Shown: positions 48,518 through 56,495 of the stretch, in pieces
How the letters are laid out: every line of letters begins with the position of its first letter
How positions within the stretch are numbered: position 1 is the stretch's first letter
Source: Alphaproteobacteria bacterium 32-64-14
GTDB lineage: Bacteria > Pseudomonadota > Alphaproteobacteria > Caulobacterales > Hyphomonadaceae
Assembly: GCA_002280725.1 (NCBI GenBank)
Contig: NCEM01000015.1
Coordinates: forward strand, 1-64,000
Length of the DNA stretch: 64,000 bases
Direction of reading: 5' to 3'
Program-made: the position numbers and the translations under genes
The notes under the pieces: generated by a model
Databases searched by the model: none
What the model was told of the DNA's origin: nothing
The model's input: the letters and a program-made list of their open reading frames with translations, nothing else

Positions 48518-48912
48518 GCTATCCGGCTTTCTACCTCGTCAGGATCAGCGGGATCGAGACCGACGCCTCGATCGGCATCCATGGTTTCGAGCAGGCGGCC
48601 CGCCAGCGCCTGATGGTTTCGGTCACGCTGATGGTTCAGCCCCCGACCGGGCCGGACGATATCGCCTCTGTCGTGGATTACGATTTCGTACGGGAGGGGG
48701 TTCTGGCCATGGTCGGAGCCCGGCATTTCAACCTGCAGGAAGTGCTCTGCGGGGAAATTCTCGATCTGTGCCTGCGGCAGACAGGCGTGCTGGGGGCGGT
48801 TGTGCAGACCGACAAGCCCGACGTATACCCCCGCGTCGCGGGCGTTGCCTGCCGCATGGGGCGGCTGGGCCACGCGCTGGGAGGCTTCCCGTGGTGGACG
48901 CTTCCGGTCTGA
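48514..48912 (+). CDS. folB: Dihydroneopterin aldolase/epimerase (FolB/FolX family)
   Basis: A 132-residue tunnelling-fold protein. It shows IETDASIGIHGFEQAARQRL, the substrate-binding Glu in GFE, VVDYDFVREGVLAMV and the catalytic Lys in TDKPDVYPRVAGVACRMGR. FolB cleaves dihydroneopterin to the folate precursor; FolX-type members epimerise its triphosphate for monapterin synthesis. The coupling (ATGA) to a PTR1/FolM-like reductase resembles the FolX-FolM pairing, so either role is possible. Confidence 0.85.
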   Translation: MSYPAFYLVRISGIETDASIGIHGFEQAARQRLMVSVTLMVQPPTGPDDIASVVDYDFVREGVLAMVGARHFNLQEVLCGEILDLCLRQTGVLGAVVQTDKPDVYPRVAGVACRMGRLGHALGGFPWWTLPV

Positions 48913-48936
48913 GCGCCGCGGTCTGAGTACGAGCCA

Positions 48937-49299
48937 ATGTTCGAGATCAGCGCAACGGCGAGCTTCGAGGCGAGCCACTATATCGACGCCGAGGCCGGCG
49001 CCGCCCATTACAGGCGGGTGCACGGCCATTCCTTCGTCGTGACCGCCAGCGTGGCGAGCCAGAATCCGGACCAGGACGGCTGGGTGATGGACCTGGGTGC
49101 GCTCGAGGACCTGCTGAAGCGCACGCTCGCCGGGCTGGACCACACTGTGCTGAATGACGTTCCCGGCCTTGAGAAGCCAACTTTCGAGCATATTCTTCTC
49201 TGGATCGAGTCTCGTATGAAGGCCGAAGGCATCTCCCCCTCGCGTCTGGAGATCGAGCGGCCTACACTGAAGCAAGGGGCGGTCTACACGCCCCGCTAG
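48937..49299 (+). CDS. 6-pyruvoyl-tetrahydropterin synthase/QueD family protein lacking the catalytic Cys
   Basis: A 120-residue PTPS-fold protein. The zinc ligands are His14 (FEASHYIDA) and the HxH of VHGHSF (His29 and His31), and the later HTVLND and ERPT segments fit the fold. In QueD and PTPS a Cys lies four residues before HGH; here Tyr25 occupies that place, and there is no Glu as in PTPS-III. The usual reaction is therefore unlikely. The neighbourhood (reductase, FolB) suggests a pterin substrate. It begins 24 bp after folB. Confidence 0.8.
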   Translation: MFEISATASFEASHYIDAEAGAAHYRRVHGHSFVVTASVASQNPDQDGWVMDLGALEDLLKRTLAGLDHTVLNDVPGLEKPTFEHILLWIESRMKAEGISPSRLEIERPTLKQGAVYTPR

Positions 49300-49311
49300 A
49301 AGGAGCGTGTC

Positions 49312-49641
49312 ATGGCCACCCCCAAGAAGCCCGCGAAAGCCGCAAAGCCGGAAACGGCAGGCAAGCCCACCGAGGATCACACCAAGGCGACAGGCCACGA
49401 CCATCCGAGCCAGAGCGAGCACGCCAAGGCGCTGTGGCAGAAGCTCCACGGTACGTCAGACCAGAACGCCAAGGGCGGCCCGCCGGGCGCAGTCAAGAAG
49501 GGCGGCTTCGATCCCAAGCAGATCAAGGGTGGCGCCAAGAATTTTGGCGGCGGCGGCAACCAGATGATCCGGCGCACGCAGAGCCGTGGCGGCGGTGGGG
49601 GCGGCGGCGGCGGTGGTGGAGGGGGTGGCGGCGCCGCCTGA
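49312..49641 (+). CDS. Small Lys/Gly-rich protein of unknown function
   Basis: A 109-residue hydrophilic protein: an N-terminal Lys/Ala-rich part (KKPAKAAKPETAGKP), a middle HAKALWQKLHGTSDQNAKGG, and a C-terminal tail of about 15 consecutive glycines coded by GGC/GGT/GGG. AAGGAG stands nine bases before the ATG, which supports expression. No family is recognised. The glycine run is prone to length change by slippage. It is the last gene before the convergent ABC-F gene. Confidence 0.6.
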   Translation: MATPKKPAKAAKPETAGKPTEDHTKATGHDHPSQSEHAKALWQKLHGTSDQNAKGGPPGAVKKGGFDPKQIKGGAKNFGGGGNQMIRRTQSRGGGGGGGGGGGGGGGAA

Positions 49642-49658
49642 TCAGGCGCCTCGGCCCA

Positions 49659-51566
49659 CTAACCTTCCAGCGCCTGCATCGCGTCAAGCCATTCGGCTTC
49701 GGCTTCATCAAGCTGGGATTGCAGCTTCGCACGCGACTTCAGCTTGCCTTCGGCATCGGCCTTGTGCGTGTAGGCGTCGGGATCGGAGAGATCGCGGTCG
49801 AGAAGTTCGAGCGCTGTGCGCGCCTTCTCGACGGCTTTCTCCGCATTCTCGATGCGCGTCTTCTGCTTGAAGCTGAGTTTCGGCGCGGACGTTGGCTTCG
49901 CCTTCTCCTGCTTCGGCGCGCTTTCTGCCTTCGCGGCAGCCGCCGCGATCTCGGCCCGCGCGATGGCGTGCTGCTTGTCGGAGTCCGGCCGATCAGCGGC
50001 AAGCACCAACGCCTTGTAGTCGGCAAGATCGCCGTCATACGGCTTGGCCTTGCCGTCTTTCACCAGCCAAAGGCGATCGGCTGTCGCTTCGGCCAGATAG
50101 GTGTCGTGGGTGATGACCAGCACGGCGCCGTTGAACTCGTTGAGCGCGTAGATCAGCGCCTCACGGCTGTCGATGTCCAGGTGGGACGTCGGCTCGTCGA
50201 GGATGAGGATGTGCGGTTTCTTGTAGGTGGTGAGGCCCATCAGGAGGCGCACCTTTTCGCCGCCCGATAGCTTATCGACCTTCGTTTCGCACTTTTCGTG
50301 GCCGAAGCCGAACTGGGCGGCGAGTGCGCGCACCTGCGCCTGGCCGGCGTTGGGGAGGAGATCCTTCACGTGATCGAGCACGGTCTCGCCGGCGCGCAGC
50401 TCGTCGAGCTGGTCCTGGCTGAAATAGCCGATGCGCAGGTTCTTTGACGCGCGGCGCAGGCCCTGCAGCAACGGAAGCTTCTGCGCGATGGATTTCACCA
50501 GCGTGGTCTTGCCCTGCCCGTTGGCGCCGACGATGGCGATGCGATCGTCGAAATCGAGACGCAGTGAGACGCGGTCCAGCACCGGCTTGCCCGGGGCATA
50601 GCCCATGTCGACCTTGTCGAGTTCGAGGATGGGGGATGCGAGTTCTTCGACCTCGTAGAACTTGAAAGGGATCGTGCGCTCGGCCAGCGGGACCGTGATG
50701 ACGGTCATCTTCTCCAGCATCTTCATGCGGCTCTGCGCCTGCGCAGCCTTGGACGCCTTGGCCTTGAAGCGGTCGATGAAGGACTGCATGTGCGCGCGCT
50801 GCACGTCCTGCTTTTCCTTCTGGGCGGCAAGGTGCTGCGTGCGTTCGGCGCGGCGTTGCAGGTAGGTGTCGTAGCCGCCGGCCTGCAGGACGAGCTTGTT
50901 ATGCTCGACCGCGAGAATGTGCGTCACCGAGCGGTTGAGCAGGTCGCGGTCGTGGCTGACGATGATGATCGTGTGCGGATATTTGCGGAGATACGTCTCG
51001 AGCCAGGCTGCGCCTTCCAGGTCGAGATAGTTGGTCGGCTCGTCCAGCAGCAGGAGTTCAGGCTGGGCGAACAGAACGCCGCCGAGGGCCGCGCGCATGC
51101 GCCAGCCGCCGGAAAATTCCTTGCAGGCGCGCGACAGATCGTTCTGCGTGAAGCCAAGGCCGACGAGGATTTCGGCGGCGCGCGCTTCGCCCGACCAGGC
51201 GTCGATGTCGGCGAGGCGTTCGTGGATCTCGCCAATGCGGTCCGGATCTTCGCAGGTGTCCGACTCGCGCATCAGGGCGGCGCGTTCGATGTCCGCTTCC
51301 AGCACGACATCGAGAAGCGTGGTGTCGTTGGCGGGAACTTCCTGCAGGACGAAGCCCATCTTCGCGCCGCGATTGATGCGGATCGTGCCGTCGCCATTGC
51401 CCTCGCCCTTGGCGAGTTCCTCGCGGATGATGCGCAGCAGCGTGGACTTGCCCGTGCCATTGCGGCCGACGAGGCCGACTTTCCAGCCGTCAGCGATCTG
51501 CGCGGAGGCGCCTTCGAACAGGGCGCGCCCGTCGATCAGGAAGGTCAGGTCGGATATCTGGAGCAT
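49659..51566 (-). CDS. ABC-F family ATPase (Uup-like)
   Basis: A 635-residue soluble protein with two ABC domains and no membrane segment. Walker A sites are GRNGTGKSTL and GANGQGKTTL; signatures are FSGGWRMR and LSGGEKVRL; Walker B sites are LLLDEPTNYLD and LILDEPTSHLD. A linker (LQRRAERTQHLAAQKEKQ) joins them and the C-terminus is a Lys/Ala-rich coiled coil, as in Uup. ABC-F proteins act on the ribosome E site to relieve stalling. It is convergent with the glycine-rich gene. Confidence 0.9.
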   Translation of the reverse strand: MLQISDLTFLIDGRALFEGASAQIADGWKVGLVGRNGTGKSTLLRIIREELAKGEGNGDGTIRINRGAKMGFVLQEVPANDTTLLDVVLEADIERAALMRESDTCEDPDRIGEIHERLADIDAWSGEARAAEILVGLGFTQNDLSRACKEFSGGWRMRAALGGVLFAQPELLLLDEPTNYLDLEGAAWLETYLRKYPHTIIIVSHDRDLLNRSVTHILAVEHNKLVLQAGGYDTYLQRRAERTQHLAAQKEKQDVQRAHMQSFIDRFKAKASKAAQAQSRMKMLEKMTVITVPLAERTIPFKFYEVEELASPILELDKVDMGYAPGKPVLDRVSLRLDFDDRIAIVGANGQGKTTLVKSIAQKLPLLQGLRRASKNLRIGYFSQDQLDELRAGETVLDHVKDLLPNAGQAQVRALAAQFGFGHEKCETKVDKLSGGEKVRLLMGLTTYKKPHILILDEPTSHLDIDSREALIYALNEFNGAVLVITHDTYLAEATADRLWLVKDGKAKPYDGDLADYKALVLAADRPDSDKQHAIARAEIAAAAAKAESAPKQEKAKPTSAPKLSFKQKTRIENAEKAVEKARTALELLDRDLSDPDAYTHKADAEGKLKSRAKLQSQLDEAEAEWLDAMQALEG

Positions 51567-51710
51567 GGCGAAACTGGTAGAAAATCTAGCGGTTTGGGGA
51601 GGTTATGGCTCTTGTTTGCGCCCGTATGACGGGTTGGGGATGGAAGGTCAAATGCCGGAGCGCCGCGCCCACGCGGATGGCGAAAACACCACGAAAACGA
51701 GTGAGTTGCA

Positions 51711-51853
51711 CCCTCCTCCCCCTTGTGAGGAGGAGGCAGGAGGTGGGGCCGTGCAGCGCGCGCGATACCGCCAGAGCTTGCCGTCCCGACGCCCCCTTCA
51801 TCCTACCGTTCGCCGCGATGCGGCTCACCCCACACCAGGGGGAGAGGGGTGAG
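51711..51853. repeat. REP-like intergenic element with two hairpins
   Basis: The 298-bp gap between the ABC-F and ThDP-enzyme genes contains, at its left, CCTCCTC (51712-51718) inverted as GAGGAGG (51727-51733), and at its right CTCACCCC (51824-51831) inverted as GGGGTGAG (51846-51853), with a C-rich stretch (acgcccccttcatcc) between. This composition is typical of mosaic extragenic repeats scattered through Caulobacterales and Rhizobiales genomes. No other copy is present in the window. Confidence 0.55.
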
Positions 51854-51864
51854 ATTAGCGAGGG

Positions 51865-53415
51865 TCATGCAATGTGGCAGGCGATCAGGCGCGGGCCCTT
51901 GGTCGACATCGACCGAGCAAGCGCGTCGTTGAGTTCGGCGCAGGTGCGGGCGTTTTCGGCGTGGACGCCCATGCTTTCCGACAGCTTCACCCAGTCGATG
52001 TCCGGATTGCCGAGGCTAAGCATGCCATCGGCGGCGGGGCCGGGATTGCCCGCGCCGGTGCGGGCGAGTTCGATCTTCAGGATGCGATAGGCGTTGTTGA
52101 CGAACACGATGGTCAGCACGTCGAGATTCTCACGCGCCATCGTCCACAGCGACTGGATCGTATACATCGCCGCGCCATCGCCAGCGAGGCAGACGGTCTT
52201 CACATCGGGACGCGCGACGGCTGCGCCCACCGCAACAGGCGTGCCCTGCCCGATGGCGCCGCCGGTGTGGCCGAGCCACTCATGCCGTGCGGCCTTGGTG
52301 AGCGCATCGTACACCGGCGCGCCGGACGTGACGCCGTCGTCGGAGACGAGCGCGCCTTCCGGCAGATAGTGGGCCAGCGACTGGCCGATGGTGTGCGGAT
52401 TGAACTTGTCGCCGGTGGCGGCGTCCGGGCGGGTCCAGTTCGCGGCGGATGACCCAACCGGCGCATCGAGCCAGTCAGCAAGCCGCGCAACGGCGCCGGC
52501 GCTGTCGATTTCGGGCCCACCGAGGTTCAGCGTGCGCGCACCCTTGGGCGTGAAGGCGCCGGGCGTGTTGGGATAGGCGAAGAAGGCGACGGGCGCCTTC
52601 GTGCCTGCGATGAGCAGGAGGTCCACATCCTTCAGCGTCTCGACCGCCATCTCCGCAAAATACGGCAACCGTTCCGGCTGGAACTGCCCGCCGCCACGAC
52701 CCTGGCGCGCCATGAAGGTATCGGTGATGACACGGACACCCTGCGCTTGCAGCCGGCGCAACGCTTCCGCGCCGCCGGGATGCAGCGCCGTGCCGTTGAC
52801 CAGGATGGCAGGCTGTTTTGCCTTCGTGATGGCGCGGCCAGCCTGTTCGATCAGGTCGTCAGGCGTTGCGACAAGTCCGGCATTCACGGCAGGCCCAACG
52901 TGGGAAGCGCCCGGCGTCCAGGCGATATCGGCCGGCATGATCAGGGACACCGGCCCCGGCGGCGGACCGAAGCTGGCGGCATAGGCTTCGGCCGCGAGCG
53001 TGCCGGCGTCCTGCAGGCGGTCGACAGATTTTAGCCAGCGCGAGTTCGGCGCGGCGAGCGAGGCGATGTCGGACGCAAGCGGCGCATCATACTGGCGGTG
53101 GGTCACCGCATGATCGCCGATCAGGTTCACCATCGGCACATAGGCGCGACGGCCATTGTGGATGTTGGCCCCACCATTGAGATAGCCTGGCCCAAGATGC
53201 AGCAGCGTAAGCGCGGGCTTCCCCGCCATGCGCGCATAGCCATCGGCGGCCCCAGTCGCGACGCCCTCGAATAGGCACAGGATGGAACGGATGCGCGGCT
53301 CACGGTCCAGCGCCGTGACGAGATGCATTTCGCTGGTGCCGGGGTTGGCGAAGCAGGCAGCGACCCCACAATCAGCCAGCGTGCCGATGATTGCTTCTGC
53401 GCCTGTCGCCGTCAT
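51865..53415 (-). CDS. Thiamine-diphosphate enzyme, acetolactate synthase large-subunit-like
   Basis: A 516-residue ThDP-dependent enzyme with three domains: an N-terminal Pyr domain with the catalytic Glu (ILCLFEGVATGAADGYARM), a central Rossmann-like part, and a C-terminal PP domain with the GDG-NN motif (CLAGDGAAMYTIQSLW to VFVNNAYRIL). Close relatives are annotated as IlvB-like or benzoylformate-decarboxylase-like. There is no small subunit beside it and the FAD region is weak, so a decarboxylase is as likely as a synthase. ATG 53415 has AGGAG six bases upstream. Confidence 0.85.
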   Translation of the reverse strand: MTATGAEAIIGTLADCGVAACFANPGTSEMHLVTALDREPRIRSILCLFEGVATGAADGYARMAGKPALTLLHLGPGYLNGGANIHNGRRAYVPMVNLIGDHAVTHRQYDAPLASDIASLAAPNSRWLKSVDRLQDAGTLAAEAYAASFGPPPGPVSLIMPADIAWTPGASHVGPAVNAGLVATPDDLIEQAGRAITKAKQPAILVNGTALHPGGAEALRRLQAQGVRVITDTFMARQGRGGGQFQPERLPYFAEMAVETLKDVDLLLIAGTKAPVAFFAYPNTPGAFTPKGARTLNLGGPEIDSAGAVARLADWLDAPVGSSAANWTRPDAATGDKFNPHTIGQSLAHYLPEGALVSDDGVTSGAPVYDALTKAARHEWLGHTGGAIGQGTPVAVGAAVARPDVKTVCLAGDGAAMYTIQSLWTMARENLDVLTIVFVNNAYRILKIELARTGAGNPGPAADGMLSLGNPDIDWVKLSESMGVHAENARTCAELNDALARSMSTKGPRLIACHIA

Positions 53416-53462
53416 GCGTCGCTCCTGAGATGCGCGGAACGTAACCGGAGAGCAAAGTGGCG

Positions 53463-53507
53463 CAAGAAAAAGAAAAGCCGGTCCCCGTCTTGGGCGGGGG
53501 GCCGGCT
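53463..53507 (-). terminator. Intrinsic terminator
   Basis: On the minus strand AGCCGG-x2-CCCCG (53507-53495) pairs with CGGGG-A-CCGGCT (53487-53476), followed by TTTTCTTTTT. This is the strongest terminator in the window. It lies between the ThDP-enzyme gene and the K+-channel gene, both on the same strand. Confidence 0.8.
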
Positions 53508-53650
53508 GTATGCCCCACGCGCGTCCGGGGAGGGAGATACATGGTCTCCGCACGCGGGGAGTTGGAGGGAAGATTCAGCACCTTGGGGAGGCTGCTGGTC
53601 CCTCTCACGGCGGTGCGGTCAAGCCCGCCGTATCCCTGACAGGCAAACAA
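53463..53650 (-). ncRNA. Candidate terminator-ended small RNA with C-rich anti-Shine-Dalgarno stretches
   Basis: The 323-bp gap 53416-53738 has no convincing gene, but on the minus strand it ends in a classic intrinsic terminator. Upstream of that it carries three pyrimidine-rich stretches (CCTCCCC, CTTCCCTCC, TCTCCCTCCCC) complementary to ribosome-binding sites, as in the loops of alphaproteobacterial sRNAs. Alternatively it is the long 3' untranslated end of the K+-channel mRNA, whose stop is 240 bp upstream. The 5' end given is approximate; I see no clear promoter. Confidence 0.4.
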
Positions 53651-53738
53651 ACGAGGATGGCAGCGCCGTCCGTCGGTCAGAAACATCACATGCTGCGTGA
53701 TCGGCGCGTGAAGGCCCGGTGAGCGCTGGGCAGCGCCT

Positions 53739-54569
53739 TTATCGCCGGGGCAGCGCTTCCTTCTCACCTGCCCGCTTCTCACCTTCTGGAAACAGGTTGG
53801 CGCCACAGCGTTTGCAGTGCGCAGCGTCCCGCTCGTGCAGGTCGAGCGTGCAGGCGGGGCATTCGTGGCGGAGCTTGTCGCCGATCGCGATCGCGCGGAT
53901 CAGCTGCAGGAACAGGGTGACGCCCAGCACCATCATTACGATGGCGAGAACCCGCCCAAGCGTGCCCTGCATGGTGATGTCGCCAAAGCCCGTCGTCGTC
54001 AGCGTACCGACCGTGAAGTAGAGCGCATCGAGATAGTTCCCGATCTTCTCGTTCGTGCCGTGCTGGTTCACGAACACCAGTGCCGTCACGATGAAGACGA
54101 AGACGATCAGGTTCACCACCTTCGACACGACGAAGGAGTTGTAGTGCAGCCACCTGCCCGGCATGCGCTGGTGATCAAGGAATTCATACGCGCGCACGAG
54201 CCGCACGACGCGGAACACGCGCAGGAACACCATGTTCTGCGCCACGAACGGCACCAGCAGCGTCGCCGCCACGACAAGATCCGCAAGGTTCGTGAGACGC
54301 AGGAAAAAGCGGTGCCTGTGCCGCTCGATGTAGAAACGCGCCGCCAGGTCGAGCGAGATCACGATCGCAATGAAGATGTCGACCGCCAGCCAGATCCCTG
54401 TGGTGAGCACATCACTGCCATGCCAGGAGATCGATGGGTGAACGAGAAACAGCCCAATGGTGACGAGGTCGAACACCAGCATCGACCAGCGGAAGATGTT
54501 CGGCCATTTGCCGTGGCCGGAATAGAGCCAGAACAGTGCGCGATTCAGGCCCTTGCGGTGCTCGTGCAT
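53739..54569 (-). CDS. Voltage-gated K+ channel with C-terminal zinc ribbon
   Basis: A 276-residue channel subunit. The voltage-sensor-like S1-S4 part has an Arg-spaced S4 (LRVFRVVRLVRAYEF), followed by a pore loop whose selectivity filter is TTTGFGDI, and a last helix (VLAIVMMVLGVTLFLQLIRA). The C-terminus has a zinc-ribbon pattern CPAC-x11-CKRC, probably cytosolic. Filters of TGFGD type are known among K+ channels. It probably forms tetramers in the inner membrane. Confidence 0.88.
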   Translation of the reverse strand: MHEHRKGLNRALFWLYSGHGKWPNIFRWSMLVFDLVTIGLFLVHPSISWHGSDVLTTGIWLAVDIFIAIVISLDLAARFYIERHRHRFFLRLTNLADLVVAATLLVPFVAQNMVFLRVFRVVRLVRAYEFLDHQRMPGRWLHYNSFVVSKVVNLIVFVFIVTALVFVNQHGTNEKIGNYLDALYFTVGTLTTTGFGDITMQGTLGRVLAIVMMVLGVTLFLQLIRAIAIGDKLRHECPACTLDLHERDAAHCKRCGANLFPEGEKRAGEKEALPRR

Positions 54570-54586
54570 GTCAGGCCCGGTTCAGG

Positions 54587-55924
54587 TCAAGCACGGGCCA
54601 GCGTTTCGATGAATTTCACCGGCTCGCCATGTCCCGGGGCAACCAGCGTATCGTCGCACATCACCATCGTACCGCGCACGAAGGTGGCGACTGGCCAACC
54701 CTTGGCTTCCATGCCGTCAAACGGCGTCCAGCCACAGCGCGAGGCGGACCATGCGCTGGTGATCGTGCGGCGCGCCTCGAGATCCACCACGGTGAAATCC
54801 GCGTCGTAGCCCTGCGCGATGCGGCCCTTGTTGGCGATGCCAAACACACGTTGTGGGCCGGAGCTGGTGAGTTCGATAAAGCGCTCCAGGCTCAGCTTCC
54901 CGTCAGCAACATGCGTGAGCATGACGGGCACAAGCGTCTGCACGCCGGGCATGCCTGAGGGGGACGCCGGATAGGGGCGTGATTTTTCCTCGATCGTGTG
55001 CGGGGCGTGGTCCGATCCCAATAGGTCTGGAATGCCCTGGTTCACGGCCACCCACAAGGCCGCGCGGTGGCGCTCGTCGCGGATGGGCGGGTTCATCTGG
55101 GCATAGCCCTTGAGGCGGATGTAATCGTCCGGCCCCACCAGCGTGAGGTGCTGCGGCGTCACCTCGACGGTTGCGATATCCTTGTTGGCGGCGAGGATCT
55201 CCATCTCCTCGGCCGTCGTCACGTGAAGGACGTGGATGCGCTTGCCGGTCTTGCGCGCAAGGCGCAGCAGGCGTTTGGTTGAGGAGATCGCGGCCTCGGC
55301 GTCGCGCACCTCGTAGTGCGAGGTCCAGTCGCCCTGGCGCGCAAGCTTCTTGCGCTCGAGCAGGCGGTATTCGTCCTCCGAATGGAAAGCCGCGCGGCGC
55401 GAGATGGCGGTCAGCACCCGCTCGACGCCTTCATCATCCTCGACCAGCAGCTGGCCGGTGGAAGCGCCCATGAACACCTTGACGCCGCAGACGCCGTCCA
55501 TCCGCTCCATGATCGGCAGAAGGTCGGTGTTGTCGTGCGTCGCGCCGGCGTAGAAGGCGTGGTCGGTGTGCATCCGGCCTTTCGCGCGGGCGAGCTTGTC
55601 CAGCATCATGTCCGGCGAGGTGGTGCTGGGATCGGTGTTCGGCATCTCGAACACGGCGGTGACGCCGCCGAGCGCTGCGCAGCGCGAACCCGTTTCAAGG
55701 TCTTCCTTCCATTCGAGCCCGGGCTCGCGGAAGTGGACCTGCGTGTCGATGACCCCGGGCAGCACGTGGAGGCCGTGGGCCTCGAACACATGATCTGCGC
55801 GCGAGGCATCAAAAGAGCCGATCCCGGCGATGCGGCCGTCCTTCACCGCGACGTCTGTCTCGACGATGCCGCCCGGCGTCGCCACCAGGCCACCCTTGAT
55901 GATGAGGTCGAAAGTCGTCGCCAT
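54587..55924 (-). CDS. pyrC: Dihydroorotase
   Basis: Closes carbamoyl-aspartate to dihydroorotate in pyrimidine synthesis. The 445-residue product is a class I amidohydrolase: HxH in DTQVHFREPG, the carboxylated Lys in CGVKVFMGAS, His in SEDEYRL and HVLHVTTAEE, and Asp in LGSDHAPHT. The motif set (NTDPSTTS; GMPGVQTLVPVML) fits the bacterial AllB/PyrC group; the hydantoinase alternative is less likely. ATG 55924 has GGAG six bases upstream. pyrB is not in the window. Confidence 0.92.
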   Translation of the reverse strand: MATTFDLIIKGGLVATPGGIVETDVAVKDGRIAGIGSFDASRADHVFEAHGLHVLPGVIDTQVHFREPGLEWKEDLETGSRCAALGGVTAVFEMPNTDPSTTSPDMMLDKLARAKGRMHTDHAFYAGATHDNTDLLPIMERMDGVCGVKVFMGASTGQLLVEDDEGVERVLTAISRRAAFHSEDEYRLLERKKLARQGDWTSHYEVRDAEAAISSTKRLLRLARKTGKRIHVLHVTTAEEMEILAANKDIATVEVTPQHLTLVGPDDYIRLKGYAQMNPPIRDERHRAALWVAVNQGIPDLLGSDHAPHTIEEKSRPYPASPSGMPGVQTLVPVMLTHVADGKLSLERFIELTSSGPQRVFGIANKGRIAQGYDADFTVVDLEARRTITSAWSASRCGWTPFDGMEAKGWPVATFVRGTMVMCDDTLVAPGHGEPVKFIETLARA

Positions 55925-56002
55925 CGCCAGCTCCAGCTTCGCAATTGCTGGCGCTGTATGGACCCTAAGGGCGGCTTTTCCAAGCCGGTCCCGGAATCGA
56001 AA

Positions 56003-56022
56003 GGGCGGCCCGAAAGCCGCCC
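56003..56022 (-). terminator. Hairpin downstream of the small membrane-protein gene
   Basis: GGGCGGC (56003-56009) and GCCGCCC (56016-56022) form a perfect 7-bp stem with a six-base loop, followed on the minus strand by TTTCG. It lies about 90 bp past the stop of the 49-residue gene and upstream of pyrC. The T-run is short, so it may only attenuate transcription into pyrC. Confidence 0.45.
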
Positions 56023-56109
56023 TCTCTTCATCACCCGCGCCTTTGCCGGCGTCTTTGTTATAACGGACGGCGGCAGGCGAGGCATGGCCTCTCCCGACCG
56101 CCGAAACGG

Positions 56110-56259
56110 TCAGGTATCCAGTTCGTCGTGATACATGTCGCCCATGAGGGGAGCTTCGCCCGTGGTTACGACCTTGAAGATGAAGATCAGCACAGCGACG
56201 GCAATCACCGCCCAGTGCAGCGCAGAGTTTTGCGCCGCTTCCACCATCAACTCCCACAT
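56110..56259 (-). CDS. Small membrane protein of 49 residues
   Basis: A short gene encoding MWELMVEAAQNSALHWAVIA, then VAVLIFIFKVVTTGEAPLMG, then an acidic tail ending HDELDT. It has one membrane helix (HWAVIAVAVLIFIFKVV) with a short N-terminal end and a hydrophilic C-terminal end. The stop is well placed before a hairpin; GGGAG lies 12 bases before the ATG. No family is recognised. The hydrophobic pattern with charged ends makes it more likely a real small protein than a chance frame. Confidence 0.55.
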   Translation of the reverse strand: MWELMVEAAQNSALHWAVIAVAVLIFIFKVVTTGEAPLMGDMYHDELDT

Positions 56260-56495
56260 GTCTCGCTGTTCTCCCGCGACTTGAGATCACCATAAGACAG
56301 GCAAATTAACGAAGCCTCTCGCAAACCTTTAACAGTGGTAAGCGCTGCTGATTTTCGGGAGACTTCGCGAGCATTTTGTCGCGGACCGCGCCTGTTGCGG
56401 CTGCATATTGCGCATAATCCAACGCGCCTTTTCGCTTGCGGTTCCGCTTGCACTTGCGCCTGTACTGGGAAAGCTTGCGATGGCAGGCGAGAACG

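Noticed and set aside
49586..49641. GGC/GGT repeat run as a possible microsatellite or noncoding repeat
   Set aside because: It is in frame with the preceding gene, ends at its stop and reads as a polyglycine tail, so it is treated as coding.
53372..53806. Minus-strand frame of 144 codons across the gap after the K+ channel
   Set aside because: Low-complexity Pro/Arg-rich sequence running over a strong terminator and into both neighbours; no ribosome site.
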